Assembly: GCA_949538025.1 (NCBI GenBank) | Contig: CATISI010000210.1 | Location: 1-38,714, forward strand | From: Candidatus Poseidoniaceae archaeon | GTDB taxonomy: Archaea > Thermoplasmatota > Poseidoniia > Poseidoniales > Poseidoniaceae | Direction: 5' to 3' | DNA length: 38,714 nucleotides | Shown: in pieces, positions 25,016 through 33,246 of the stretch | Numbering within the stretch: position 1 is the stretch's first letter | How the letters are laid out: the number at the start of each line of letters is the position of its first letter | Made by a program: the position numbers and the translations under genes | The notes under the pieces: generated by a model | Seen by the model: only the letters and a program-made list of their open reading frames with translations | Told to the model about the DNA's origin: nothing | The model's database searches: none

Positions 25016-26425
25016 TTAAGAAGAACGCGACGATGAGTTGAATCGCCCTAACGCATCACGTAGGGCCGATTCAAGGGATTCATGTTCGAATCGATATCCT
25101 GATTCTAACAAACGCTTCGGATGTACTTTTTGCCCATCCAATATCAGAGATTTCCCCATCTCACCAAATAGGATTTTCATAGTGAAACCGGGGACAGGAG
25201 CGAATGCGGGTCGGCGAAGGACCTTGCCGAGTGTCTTGGCAAATTCCTTCTGTGTCACTTGGTTAGGAGCCGTCAGATTGTAGACACCTTCCGCATCCTC
25301 TTGATTCATGAGGTGGTGTATAGCATAGATTTGATCATCGAGGGAAATCCAAGACTGCCACTGCTTACCGCCTCCAATCGGGCCAAGTGCGCCCATCTTG
25401 GCAATTGGAAGAATCTGTTTGAGCATACCACCGGCAGCTGTTGTAACGATGCCTGTTCGCATGATAATGGTACGGATTCCAGCACTCGATGCAGGAATTG
25501 TGGCGTCCTCCCATTGCTTGCAAATTTTGGCAAGGAAACCATCACCAATGATGCTTGTTTCGTCCAATTCCTCATTGCCTCTGTTATCGTAAAAGCCTAC
25601 TGCAGAAGCGCACATGAACACACCCGGAGGCGATTCAAGTGCAGCGAGGGCCTTCGAGAGATTTTCTGTTGGAACAGAACGGCTTTGAGCAATCAAATTC
25701 TTTCTCTTCTTGCTCCATCGCTTGTCACCAATTCCTGCGCCAGCTAAGTGAACAACGATGTCGAAGCCTTCCAGAGAACCTTCAAGGATTTCTCCGGTTT
25801 GATCGTTCCATCGGACGATGTTGTCTGGATTCTGATCTGCATGCAACTTCGTTGAAGGTCGGAGAAGACGATGGACATCATGTCCATCCGTTTCAAGGAA
25901 AGCACCTAGTTGAGTTCCAATCAATCCGGTCGAACCACTGATGAGGATACGGCGCCGAGGAGCATCCTTGAACATCTGCTGACGAGTGAGGTCTGCAAGA
26001 ATCCTTCGAGTTCGATGTTTGAACATCGTCCGAACACGAGGCATGACCATGATTGGAGCACCAATTCTTGAGAAGAAATGAAACGGTAGTTTCCAATCGA
26101 TCTTGTCCTCAATGGTCATCTCGTGATCTCCACCATCAACAAACTTGTGAACGTGATTCCAACGTGCAAAAGGCCCTTTGATGGAATCGTCACAGAATTG
26201 CTCGCCTTCGATGTAGCTGTGGTGTTTGGCAACCCATCGTTGTGGCACGATACCAATGCTCATTCGAAATTCAGTGACTGCACCATCGGTAATTCCTCCG
26301 ACTTGTACCGGGCGAATGCCTTCCCAATCTGGCATAATGCGGCGTACTGCACCTGGACGTGCGTGCCAGTTCCATACAGTCTGTCGAGAAAATGGAAACG
26401 TCGCATTGTGTTCAAAAATCGGCAT
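25016..26425 (-). CDS. TIGR01777-type SDR epimerase-like protein with N-terminal SRPBCC-like domain
   Basis: This 469-residue protein has two parts. About 1-150 resembles a START/SRPBCC ligand-binding domain (PFSRQTVWNWHARPGAVRRI, GPFARWNHVHKF). From about 158 it is an atypical short-chain dehydrogenase of the TIGR01777/YfcH group, with the nucleotide-binding motif SGSTGLIGTQLGAFL, HLAGAGIGDKRWSKKRK and a C-terminal DUF1731-like segment ending near FGEMGKSLILDGQKV. This fusion is known in bacteria, where its substrate is undefined. ATG 26425 follows AGGTG; a GTG at 26434 is also possible. It lies directly downstream of the photolyase gene, in line with reported links of this family to light and oxidative stress loci. 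Confidence 0.85.
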   Translation of the reverse strand: MPIFEHNATFPFSRQTVWNWHARPGAVRRIMPDWEGIRPVQVGGITDGAVTEFRMSIGIVPQRWVAKHHSYIEGEQFCDDSIKGPFARWNHVHKFVDGGDHEMTIEDKIDWKLPFHFFSRIGAPIMVMPRVRTMFKHRTRRILADLTRQQMFKDAPRRRILISGSTGLIGTQLGAFLETDGHDVHRLLRPSTKLHADQNPDNIVRWNDQTGEILEGSLEGFDIVVHLAGAGIGDKRWSKKRKNLIAQSRSVPTENLSKALAALESPPGVFMCASAVGFYDNRGNEELDETSIIGDGFLAKICKQWEDATIPASSAGIRTIIMRTGIVTTAAGGMLKQILPIAKMGALGPIGGGKQWQSWISLDDQIYAIHHLMNQEDAEGVYNLTAPNQVTQKEFAKTLGKVLRRPAFAPVPGFTMKILFGEMGKSLILDGQKVHPKRLLESGYRFEHESLESALRDALGRFNSSSRSS

Positions 26426-26440
26426 GCGCTTCACCTAATG

Positions 26441-27931
26441 TTAGGAATCAGCGTATTTTCTTATATAATCCTCAGTTTTGAACTTGCGCTGAGTTGAAGC
26501 TGATGTCATGTAACGTACTTTTCCAAACACGGCCCGTTCAAACCAACCACGGTCGAATCGCCCGAAAATCCAGAAAATACCTGTGTAGGAATTCGGATCA
26601 CGGCCATCAAGTGCCCATCGGTCGTTCAACCGAATCAACCAATCGCATGCAGTTTCAGGGTCAGGGCACCATTCCAGAACTTTCTTGCCCCAGAGCATTC
26701 GGAGGTAGTTGTGGATAATGCCTTCCTTACGAAGTTGATGTTGAGCCGCATTCCAAAGCGGGTCGTGCGTTTCGCCTCGCTCGAGTTGCTCGAAGGTGTA
26801 GATGTATGGTCGCTCGTCGTCGGCGTGTTCTTGGAGGGTATTTTTTGCCCATTCCGGTAGCGTCTCGTAGGACGTGTGGTCGGGATGTTCAAAGCAATAA
26901 ACGAACCCGAGTTCTCGCCATGTGATAACTTGGTCGAGGAATGCCTCAGCGCCCTCGCTCATACCCCACCATCCTGCACGGCGGCCGTTATGTGGCGGGG
27001 GGATTTTCATAGGATTCCAGTCCTCAAAATTGAGCACTTCATGAACAATTTCAAACGACGAAATGTGTCCGAAATGGAGCCAAGGTGATAATCCACTTCC
27101 ACCACTGCGTTCAGGATGGTTGCGGTCAATGTGGTAGGTATCAAGACGCTGTTCAATAAATTTCTTCAGTTCGGTACGCGCAGTGAGGGAACCTCCTCGA
27201 CGGTTATCGACCGGTAAGACTTCATGATCGATATCGAGGACTGCAAGTGCCTCCCTGCCCTCACGCGAGGCTTCGGAAACTCGCCAAATGAACTCAAGAG
27301 GCGTTGTTGGAACATCTGCATCTCTGAAGCACTGAGTAGCGATGTGGGAACCACTGCCGACGTCTGATAGGTTCTTTAGAGGATTCGATGATGGTGGTGT
27401 TGAAACAAAATTCAGGACGTTTTGATGGATGTAGCGCCTGAAAGAGTGGGCCGTAGAGAAGGATCGTTCAGGAGCCCGAAGTGGGATGATTCCGTTACTA
27501 TCAACACATTGAACTGAGCAATCTGCGAGATTCTTTGCACGTCGAGCGACGTCCCGAGGCATATACGTCGGGAAGTCGTCGATGACGACAGCAACAGCAT
27601 CTCTCGAAAAGGACTGCAAGAGACCTCCAGCTTGTGCTTTCTTCGTTTCGACGTATGGAATATATGTGACGGGGCTTCCTTCGAACAACTTTCTGTTGTC
27701 AATCATTCCTTGGAGGACAAACGTATGAATTCGGTCGTTCGCCCAATGGTGCCCGAGTGCGAGGCACTCAACGACGATGAGGGGGACGTTGTGTTTGTTG
27801 GCAAGTTCGATGGCGTGGTCAAGTGCGTAATTCCACCGTGCTCGCCTGGCACTTGTCATCCAATAGACAATGTGTGAGCCGTCCGGATTGACCGGCTTGT
27901 CATTGGCATCGATGCGTCGGTCGTCAATCAC
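26441..27931 (-). CDS. phr: Class II deoxyribodipyrimidine photolyase
   Basis: This 496-residue DNA photolyase repairs UV-induced cyclobutane pyrimidine dimers with reduced FAD and blue light. It has the N-terminal alpha/beta antenna domain (HIVYWMTSARRARWNYALDH, about 20-40) and the class II C-terminal FAD domain. Class II hallmarks are GLSPWLHFGHIS, WRELGFVYCFE, NYLRMLWGKKVLEW and DRWALDGRDPNSYTGIFW. The length is typical (about 450-500). Its start overlaps the NUDIX stop by 4 bases (ATGA), so the two are cotranscribed. The gene points to life in sunlit water. Class II rather than class I is clear from the WGKKVLEW and DRWALDGRDP segments. Confidence 0.95.
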   Translation of the reverse strand: MIDDRRIDANDKPVNPDGSHIVYWMTSARRARWNYALDHAIELANKHNVPLIVVECLALGHHWANDRIHTFVLQGMIDNRKLFEGSPVTYIPYVETKKAQAGGLLQSFSRDAVAVVIDDFPTYMPRDVARRAKNLADCSVQCVDSNGIIPLRAPERSFSTAHSFRRYIHQNVLNFVSTPPSSNPLKNLSDVGSGSHIATQCFRDADVPTTPLEFIWRVSEASREGREALAVLDIDHEVLPVDNRRGGSLTARTELKKFIEQRLDTYHIDRNHPERSGGSGLSPWLHFGHISSFEIVHEVLNFEDWNPMKIPPPHNGRRAGWWGMSEGAEAFLDQVITWRELGFVYCFEHPDHTSYETLPEWAKNTLQEHADDERPYIYTFEQLERGETHDPLWNAAQHQLRKEGIIHNYLRMLWGKKVLEWCPDPETACDWLIRLNDRWALDGRDPNSYTGIFWIFGRFDRGWFERAVFGKVRYMTSASTQRKFKTEDYIRKYADS

Positions 27932-28425
27932 TGGACCACCTCTTCGGAGAGCGTCATGCGGCCATCGCTGAAGACCAACTGATAGGGTCTCTTTGATTCG
28001 GTACTGAGATCGATGAGTGGAAGTGATGAGTCTTTAAGAGCGACCTCAGCAAATCCTCGCATTGCAGCAGAAACCCATTCAATGCTATCGAATTCTTCTG
28101 CTGTAAAAAATCGTAAATCTGAGATTTCATCTTCTTGTGGCTTCGCATCGAAATTGCTCGCCGAAATTTTGTAGCATAGGAAGAGGCCGACACCTTGTCT
28201 GGTCTGCGTTGTCCTTAATCCAATAAAACCCGAGACGTCTCCTGTGATGTTTGTTTCTTCGTGAAGTTCACGCAGTACTGCGTTTTCGATGGATTCGTTG
28301 GATTCAACGTGTCCTTTTGGGAGACCCCAACATCCAGCATAGGTTCCTTTGGCTTCTTGCACCAAAAGGATGCAGGAATCTGTGACTACAGCAGCAGCCA
28401 CGCCGATGTCAAAGTCTCCAGCCAC
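27928..28425 (-). CDS. NUDIX hydrolase
   Basis: This 165-residue protein has a perfect Nudix box: G38, E44, R52-E53, E56-E57 and I60 (in GHVESNESIENAV followed by LRELHEETNI). NUDIX enzymes hydrolyse nucleoside diphosphates linked to other groups, such as oxidised dNTPs or dinucleoside polyphosphates; the substrate cannot be read here. The start is GTG 28425, supported by a TATA-like box centred 26 bases upstream, which makes the transcript leaderless. It is the first gene of the minus-strand run through the photolyase gene, which makes a nucleotide-sanitation role plausible. Confidence 0.9.
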   Translation of the reverse strand: MAGDFDIGVAAAVVTDSCILLVQEAKGTYAGCWGLPKGHVESNESIENAVLRELHEETNITGDVSGFIGLRTTQTRQGVGLFLCYKISASNFDAKPQEDEISDLRFFTAEEFDSIEWVSAAMRGFAEVALKDSSLPLIDLSTESKRPYQLVFSDGRMTLSEEVVQ

Positions 28426-28447
28426 GGGTAGATTTGAGCGGGCCCAG

Positions 28448-28453
28448 TATTTG
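28448..28453 (-). promoter_or_regulatory. TATA-like box for the NUDIX-photolyase run
   Basis: Minus-strand CAAATA is centred about 26 bases upstream of the GTG start at 28425, the spacing of a leaderless archaeal promoter. It shares a 107-base divergent region with the ribA promoter. Confidence 0.5.
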
Positions 28454-28502
28454 AAGAACCGTTTACAAAATCGTCACAAGAACAGTTGTTAAGAAACAGT
28501 CC

Positions 28503-28509
28503 TTTATAC
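28503..28509 (+). promoter_or_regulatory. TATA box of ribA (leaderless promoter)
   Basis: TTTATAC is centred 27 bases before ATG 28533, so the predicted TSS coincides with the start codon. This supports both the start choice and transcription of the long plus-strand gene run from here. Confidence 0.65.
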
Positions 28510-28532
28510 ATAGAACGTCGTTATCATGAATT

Positions 28533-29144
28533 ATGAAGGCAACAGCGGCCAAGAATTACACAGCAGTTCCAGCAGATGCAAGACTGCCGACAAAGTACGG
28601 AGAGTTTCGAATACGATCCTATGTTGACCCGCGCGACGGTGCTGAACATGCAGCCATTTACTATGGCGACATGAACGAACAAGCTCCTCCCTTGGTCCGC
28701 GTACACTCAGAATGCCTAACCGGAGATGCGCTTGGTAGCCTAAGATGCGATTGCGGACCACAACTCCAGCACGCCCTCAAGACCATCCAAAAGGCTGGTC
28801 GCGGTATTGTTCTGTACCTCCGCCAAGAAGGTCGAGGCATTGGCCTGTTCGCAAAAATGCAGGCATACAACCTTCAGGACCGAGGGCTAGACACCCTTGA
28901 TGCAAACCTAGCGCTAAATCTTCCTGCCGATGGTCGCGATTACAAAATAGCTGCACACATGCTCAACGATATTGGCATCGACAGTATTCGGCTGATGACC
29001 AACAACCCAGATAAAGTCGAGCAACTCAGTCAACACGGAATCAACGTCGTTGATCGGGTCGAGCACAAGGCCGGAATCTGTACCGAGAATATAGAATACT
29101 TGCAAACTAAAGTGGCGCGAATGCGTCATATTTTGCCATTTTGA
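28533..29144 (+). CDS. ribA: GTP cyclohydrolase II
   Basis: This 203-residue protein is a bacterial-type GTP cyclohydrolase II, the first step of riboflavin synthesis (GTP to diaminohydroxyphosphoribosylaminopyrimidine). The zinc cysteines C61, C72 and C74 lie in SECLTGDALGSLRCDCG. The GTP-binding and catalytic stretch YLRQEGRGIGL follows at about 95-105. Then come GLDTLDANLALNLPADGRDY and RLMTNNPDKVEQL. The length matches stand-alone RibA (about 196). Many archaea use the unrelated enzyme ArfA here. Riboflavin supplies FAD, the cofactor of the divergent photolyase gene and of CrtI downstream, which gives this placement metabolic sense. Confidence 0.95.
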   Translation: MKATAAKNYTAVPADARLPTKYGEFRIRSYVDPRDGAEHAAIYYGDMNEQAPPLVRVHSECLTGDALGSLRCDCGPQLQHALKTIQKAGRGIVLYLRQEGRGIGLFAKMQAYNLQDRGLDTLDANLALNLPADGRDYKIAAHMLNDIGIDSIRLMTNNPDKVEQLSQHGINVVDRVEHKAGICTENIEYLQTKVARMRHILPF

Positions 29145-29149
29145 GGTCG

Positions 29150-29680
29150 ATGCACATGGGGGAAGTCATATTGACGGCGGACCGCCTCACACAAGCGGAG
29201 GCGAAGCGGGTGAGCAAAGATTTGATTGGTGAACTTGCTCCTGAATTCTCGCTAACAGACGATGCGGGCAACGAATTTCAAAGCTCGAGCTTGGATGGTT
29301 CGTGGAGAATTCTGTTCTTCTACGCCAAGGACGGCTCCCCGACCTGCAAACGCGGGTGTTTGACCTTCAAAGAACAACACGACTTGTTTGTTTCAGCGGG
29401 ATGTCAAGTCATTGGAATTGGCGAAGGAACAAGCGAATCACATGCCAAATTTAAGAAGGAACTTGGTGGGCTTCCGTTCCCACTTCTTGCAGATCCCGAC
29501 CGTGCAGTTGCAGACAAATTCCTCGTACCTGTTCACCTCGGAATGTTCCCTGCAAAATCGAGTTTCCTCATTGGACCAGATAACCGGATTCATCACGTCT
29601 ACGACTGGCTCTTCCGCCCCCGTCGTCACGTCGCTCGAATTCTCAAGAGCCTCTCAACCGTCACCGGAGGGTCCGACTGA
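29150..29680 (+). CDS. Peroxiredoxin (BCP/AhpC-TSA family)
   Basis: This thiol peroxidase of 176 residues has the thioredoxin fold. The conserved region is FFYAKDGSPTCKRGCLTF, where C66 aligns with the peroxidatic cysteine of BCP (TPGC) and C70 may be the resolving one. ADPDRAVADKF and FLIGPDNRIHHVYDW follow, as in this family. The spacing C-x3-C is one residue shorter than the usual BCP C-x4-C. The frame opens at TTG 29141, inside the end of ribA; ATG 29150 is preferred, and ATG 29156 is possible. It detoxifies peroxides in the cytosol. Its stop overlaps the next start (TGATG), so it is cotranscribed with the regulator. Confidence 0.87.
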   Translation: MHMGEVILTADRLTQAEAKRVSKDLIGELAPEFSLTDDAGNEFQSSSLDGSWRILFFYAKDGSPTCKRGCLTFKEQHDLFVSAGCQVIGIGEGTSESHAKFKKELGGLPFPLLADPDRAVADKFLVPVHLGMFPAKSSFLIGPDNRIHHVYDWLFRPRRHVARILKSLSTVTGGSD

Positions 29681-31077
29681 TGTGGGACAGTCTTCTTAAC
29701 GAGGCTGGCCTAACGGAGCGAGAAGTTCGCTCCATCATGGTGCTCGGCAACAATCCAAACATGCGAGCAAGCGAACTCGCCAAAGAACTACAAACCACTC
29801 GACTCGATGCATACAACAGCCTATCCCGCTTGCAAGAGATGGGCATCGTTACCGCTACCGCAGACCGCCCGATGTTGTTCTCGAGCCTTCGAGTCGACGA
29901 GGCTCTGCAACACATCATCGAGATGCGACGACGCCAACTGGACAACCTCGAGGAGGGTTTTAATGAACTCTCAAAAGGCATCAGTGAAGCGAACGCTTCC
30001 TATGAGGCAAATCGACGCCAAAGAGACGAGCCACGGTTCGCTGTGTTGAAGGAGCGAAGCCACATCTATCGACGTCTGGAACGAATGGCAGAAGAAGCCG
30101 AAGAACGACTTGTGCTCCTGCTCGGACGCTACGGTATTCTGCACCTTTGCCGAAGTGAAGCACTCGAGACCGTCAACATGGTCGCAGAAAAAGGCGTTGT
30201 TGTACAGGTCATTGCTCAACTCGATCGACGAACAACTCGATTTTTCCAGAAACTCCACGATTCCATCGAAATCAAGCACTCTGACGATCTCGACTCTCAA
30301 GGATTCTTGCAAGATTGTACCCACGTTGTTCAATTCTTGAACATCGAGGAAAACCCGGTTGGGCGAGGCAAGGAAGATGCAGCGTTGGTTATCGAAAGTG
30401 AGCCCTTCGCCAAAGCACAAGAAAATCTCATCGATACAATTTGGGAAGATGCCGTTCAGTTCGAAGTTGCTGAGGCTCGATTCTCCAAAGGTCGAATCCA
30501 TGATCCGCTCCGACTAACCATTGGCGAAGGCTCCTTCCTCGACTCACTCGTTGGCGCATTGGGCGTGGACGACCTGCCCGAACACGACACACCGTTCGAC
30601 CCAGATGCTTTCCTTGCGGCAGGTACTGAAGTCAATCAAGCACGACAAGAGCTTACCAAGGGTCGACTATCGAATCTGAAAATTCTCGGTATTGATCTCT
30701 CACGTATGCTTCGTCAAGTAGGAAACCGTGTTGGTCATGAACTCGCATTTTCACTTCGATCTATCGAGAATCACGTCGAATTCCTGGATGAAATGATGGA
30801 TTGGTGGGAGTTTGCTGGCCTTGGTCGACTCGAGTATGGCATTGACCCAGTATTCCACGTACAGGTTGGCCTAGACCATCCACCGAGTGAGGATCCAGAC
30901 GTCCTCCCGATGTGGGAACTCGACGATGGTATCATTGAAGGTGCTTTGATGACACGCTTCCCGAAAGATGGGAACGTCAACGTCCGACGATACGACGGGA
31001 CAGGTCAGCCAGATGACCTTTGGCGCTATCACATCATCATGAACAATGAAGAACAGCCAGCAGAACCATCGTCATAA
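29680..31077 (+). CDS. TrmB-like transcriptional regulator
   Basis: This 465-residue protein has an N-terminal winged helix-turn-helix (about 8-70; GLTEREVRSIMVLGNNPNMR then ASELAKELQTTRLDAYNSLS) typical of the archaeal TrmB family. A coiled coil (about 70-125) leads to a phospholipase-D-like ligand or dimerisation domain (about 130-265). The C-terminal 200 residues are not recognised and are longer than in simple TrmB proteins. TrmB regulators bind sugars or other small ligands and repress or activate nearby operons. It overlaps the peroxiredoxin stop by one base and abuts the DUF1295 gene, so it likely controls this redox and carotenoid cluster (inference). Confidence 0.8.
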   Translation: MWDSLLNEAGLTEREVRSIMVLGNNPNMRASELAKELQTTRLDAYNSLSRLQEMGIVTATADRPMLFSSLRVDEALQHIIEMRRRQLDNLEEGFNELSKGISEANASYEANRRQRDEPRFAVLKERSHIYRRLERMAEEAEERLVLLLGRYGILHLCRSEALETVNMVAEKGVVVQVIAQLDRRTTRFFQKLHDSIEIKHSDDLDSQGFLQDCTHVVQFLNIEENPVGRGKEDAALVIESEPFAKAQENLIDTIWEDAVQFEVAEARFSKGRIHDPLRLTIGEGSFLDSLVGALGVDDLPEHDTPFDPDAFLAAGTEVNQARQELTKGRLSNLKILGIDLSRMLRQVGNRVGHELAFSLRSIENHVEFLDEMMDWWEFAGLGRLEYGIDPVFHVQVGLDHPPSEDPDVLPMWELDDGIIEGALMTRFPKDGNVNVRRYDGTGQPDDLWRYHIIMNNEEQPAEPSS

Positions 31078-31886
31078 TGGGCCCAAACGAAACCACCGTC
31101 TTGGTTGTCTTTGCTTACGTTACAACTGCATGGCTAAAGACCGTTTCATCTGGTAATGTTACTGTAATGGATGTTCTTTGGGGGATGGGTTTTGTCATCA
31201 TCGCTTGGACCCGGTTTTTGTGGTCGAACACTATCAACATTGCAGCAATTGCATGTCTCGTGTGCGTCACACTATGGGGGCTAAGGCTCGGTTTTGTTCT
31301 GCATAAGCGAACCAAAAATCGGGGAGAAGATCCTCGCTACGTACGGATGCGTGAAACTGCTGGACGGCACTGGTGGTGGATCAGTTTTCTACAAGTCTTC
31401 GTCCTCCAAGGCCTTCTTCTTCTCATCATCGCCTTACCCATTTTCCTACTCATTCCAGGACCTCCTGATTCCGTGGATTGGACAGCGGAAAAAATCATCT
31501 TATCATTGGTTTGCTTGATTGGTTTTTTGATTGGGTTGCTACTTGAACACAAAGCCGACATGGAGCTGAAGCGATTTCGAGAACTCCATGGACCTGGGCA
31601 TCTCAAAACCGATGGGATGTTTTCAGTCACGCGCCACCCCAACCATCTCGGGGAGGCTATTCTCTGGTGGTCCGTCGGTGTATTCGCGGTCGTCGTTGGA
31701 GGCAGCAATGCATTGGTTGCCCTGATTGGGCCAGCAATCCTTACACTTCTCCTACGTTATGTGAGCGGCGTCAAGATGTCCGAGGTCGACTTACAGGAAC
31801 GTAATGGTTACCAAGAATGGGTGACGAAGACTCCTGCGATGTTCGCAAACCCCATACGTGCACTCTTGAAGAAAAACGCCGATTGA
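31077..31886 (+). CDS. DUF1295 / steroid 5-alpha-reductase-like membrane protein
   Basis: This 269-residue multi-helix membrane protein has about six to seven hydrophobic segments. The C-terminal signature GMFSVTRHPNHLGEAILWW, followed by GPAILTLLLRYVSGVKMSE and ERNGYQEWVTKTPAMF, is characteristic of DUF1295, related to steroid 5-alpha reductases and isoprenylcysteine methyltransferases. RHPN(H/Y) is part of the NADPH or cofactor binding region in the superfamily. A role in reducing an isoprenoid double bond would suit the carotenoid and quinone context, but the substrate is unknown. Its start overlaps the TrmB stop by one base. Confidence 0.82.
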   Translation: MGPNETTVLVVFAYVTTAWLKTVSSGNVTVMDVLWGMGFVIIAWTRFLWSNTINIAAIACLVCVTLWGLRLGFVLHKRTKNRGEDPRYVRMRETAGRHWWWISFLQVFVLQGLLLLIIALPIFLLIPGPPDSVDWTAEKIILSLVCLIGFLIGLLLEHKADMELKRFRELHGPGHLKTDGMFSVTRHPNHLGEAILWWSVGVFAVVVGGSNALVALIGPAILTLLLRYVSGVKMSEVDLQERNGYQEWVTKTPAMFANPIRALLKKNAD

Positions 31887-31911
31887 TAAATGGAAGGGGG
31901 ATTTTCTATCT

Positions 31912-33201
31912 ATGCGCCTCCTGACATTTGTCCGGTTTATTCGTATGATTACGAAGGATGGGCCTGCTGATTTGAACAAAATTCAGGACATGGGTCTTCT
32001 CGCTGTCAAACTTACCCAAATCTTTGCACTTCGACCAGATCTTCTTTCGGAAGAGAAGTGCCGACAACTGCAATCTCTATATCAACGAGCAAATTCCATA
32101 CCTAAAGAAGACTCAATGAAACTGATTGCAGACCGAGCGCCATCCGGTTTCCTCGATGCCTTCGAATCGTTTGAAGAGGAACCGTTCGCAGCGGCAAGCA
32201 TTGGCCAAGTTCACCGTGGTGTGTTGAAAGATGGTAGTGAAGTGGTTGTCAAAATCATCAAATCCGATTTTGAGAAATCCTTCCGCAAGGATGTTGCTCG
32301 AATGCGACGATGGCTTCGCATCGGCCTCTTTTTGAATCCACGATTGCGGAAGGTGGGAAATCCTGTTGGGTTGCTTCAACACGTCGAAGATTACACACTG
32401 AGGGAGCTCGATCTCCGAAATGAAATCCAAGGGGCTGAATTACTTCAAACCAAAGCAAAAGAAGTTGCGCATCAGTTTCCTATGCCGTTGTTGAAGTTCC
32501 CGAAGGTTTGGCCAGAGTTATCCAATCGCCACGTGCTGGTTATGGAGCACATCAAAGCACCAACACTCGAATCGCGTTTGGCCAACAAAGACCTTTCATG
32601 GGAAGATTTGTTGCAGCTTTTCCGCATCCACGGAGCCTACATGTTCGGCATCGGAACCTTCCACGGTGATCTTCACCCTGGCAACGCCATGGTCGATAGC
32701 GATGGAATGTTCACGTTCATTGATACAGGAGCAATTTCACATGCACCAGAAAGCGTTCGTTCAGCATTGTTTGGTTTCTTTTACTATCTTGCAAAAGGAG
32801 AACTTGAGGATGCATTCGAAGCCATGTTGACCATGGCTGATACGCCTCCGACGGGCGACGCAAAAGAACGTTACATGCGTGAAATGTATGAAACATACGA
32901 CGGCTTTGTTGGAAAATCGGTAAGTGAAGTCAGCCTCACTCAACAGATGATGAAAACGGTACGAATTGCGGTCCTGGCTGGGTGCCGATTCGGTGAGGAA
33001 GCCTTCCCAATCATCAGGTCTCTGATGTACATGGACGGCATGGTTTTACGGGGGCATCCTGAAGTCGATCTTATCTCGTCGATGGGCCCTTACCTTGATG
33101 AGTTTGCATCGATCGTCGAGTTACCATACACAGGAGACTCAAGTTCTCAAAAGACATCAACGGCGGCCTTTTGGGAAGGGAATTTGAAGCCCACCGACTA
33201 G
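31912..33201 (+). CDS. UbiB/ADCK (ABC1) family atypical kinase-like protein
   Basis: This 429-residue protein is of the UbiB/COQ8/ADCK family, ATPases that help isoprenoid-quinone and other prenyl-lipid synthesis at membranes. The nucleotide site is recognisable: Ala-rich loop AAASIGQVH (93-101), beta-3 lysine K114 (VVVKIIK), catalytic segment HGDLHPGN (D253, N258) and metal aspartate D271 (FIDTGA, replacing the usual DFG). The family KxGQ motif reads KLTQ (33-36), with Thr for Gly. The typical C-terminal membrane helices are not evident, so peripheral attachment is likely. It sits between DUF1295 and crtI, which suits a prenyl-lipid role. Confidence 0.88.
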   Translation: MRLLTFVRFIRMITKDGPADLNKIQDMGLLAVKLTQIFALRPDLLSEEKCRQLQSLYQRANSIPKEDSMKLIADRAPSGFLDAFESFEEEPFAAASIGQVHRGVLKDGSEVVVKIIKSDFEKSFRKDVARMRRWLRIGLFLNPRLRKVGNPVGLLQHVEDYTLRELDLRNEIQGAELLQTKAKEVAHQFPMPLLKFPKVWPELSNRHVLVMEHIKAPTLESRLANKDLSWEDLLQLFRIHGAYMFGIGTFHGDLHPGNAMVDSDGMFTFIDTGAISHAPESVRSALFGFFYYLAKGELEDAFEAMLTMADTPPTGDAKERYMREMYETYDGFVGKSVSEVSLTQQMMKTVRIAVLAGCRFGEEAFPIIRSLMYMDGMVLRGHPEVDLISSMGPYLDEFASIVELPYTGDSSSQKTSTAAFWEGNLKPTD

Positions 33202-33216
33202 TGGCGTAAAACGTCG

Positions 33217-33225
33217 ATTTATAAG
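33217..33225 (+). promoter_or_regulatory. TATA box of crtI (leaderless promoter)
   Basis: ATTTATAAG is centred about 26 bases before ATG 33247, so the TSS should fall on the start codon. It is one of the clearest promoter signals in the window. It gives the carotenoid genes (crtI to glycosyltransferase) a start separate from the upstream run. Confidence 0.7.
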
Positions 33226-33246
33226 CCGCATCTCGGTAGTAGAAAT

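Noticed and set aside
26460-26467. TATATA-like box inside the photolyase 3' end as a promoter for the epimerase gene
   Set aside because: It lies in coding sequence of a tightly spaced operon (6-15 bases between genes), and the downstream ATG has its own AGGTG; chance A/T richness is simpler.
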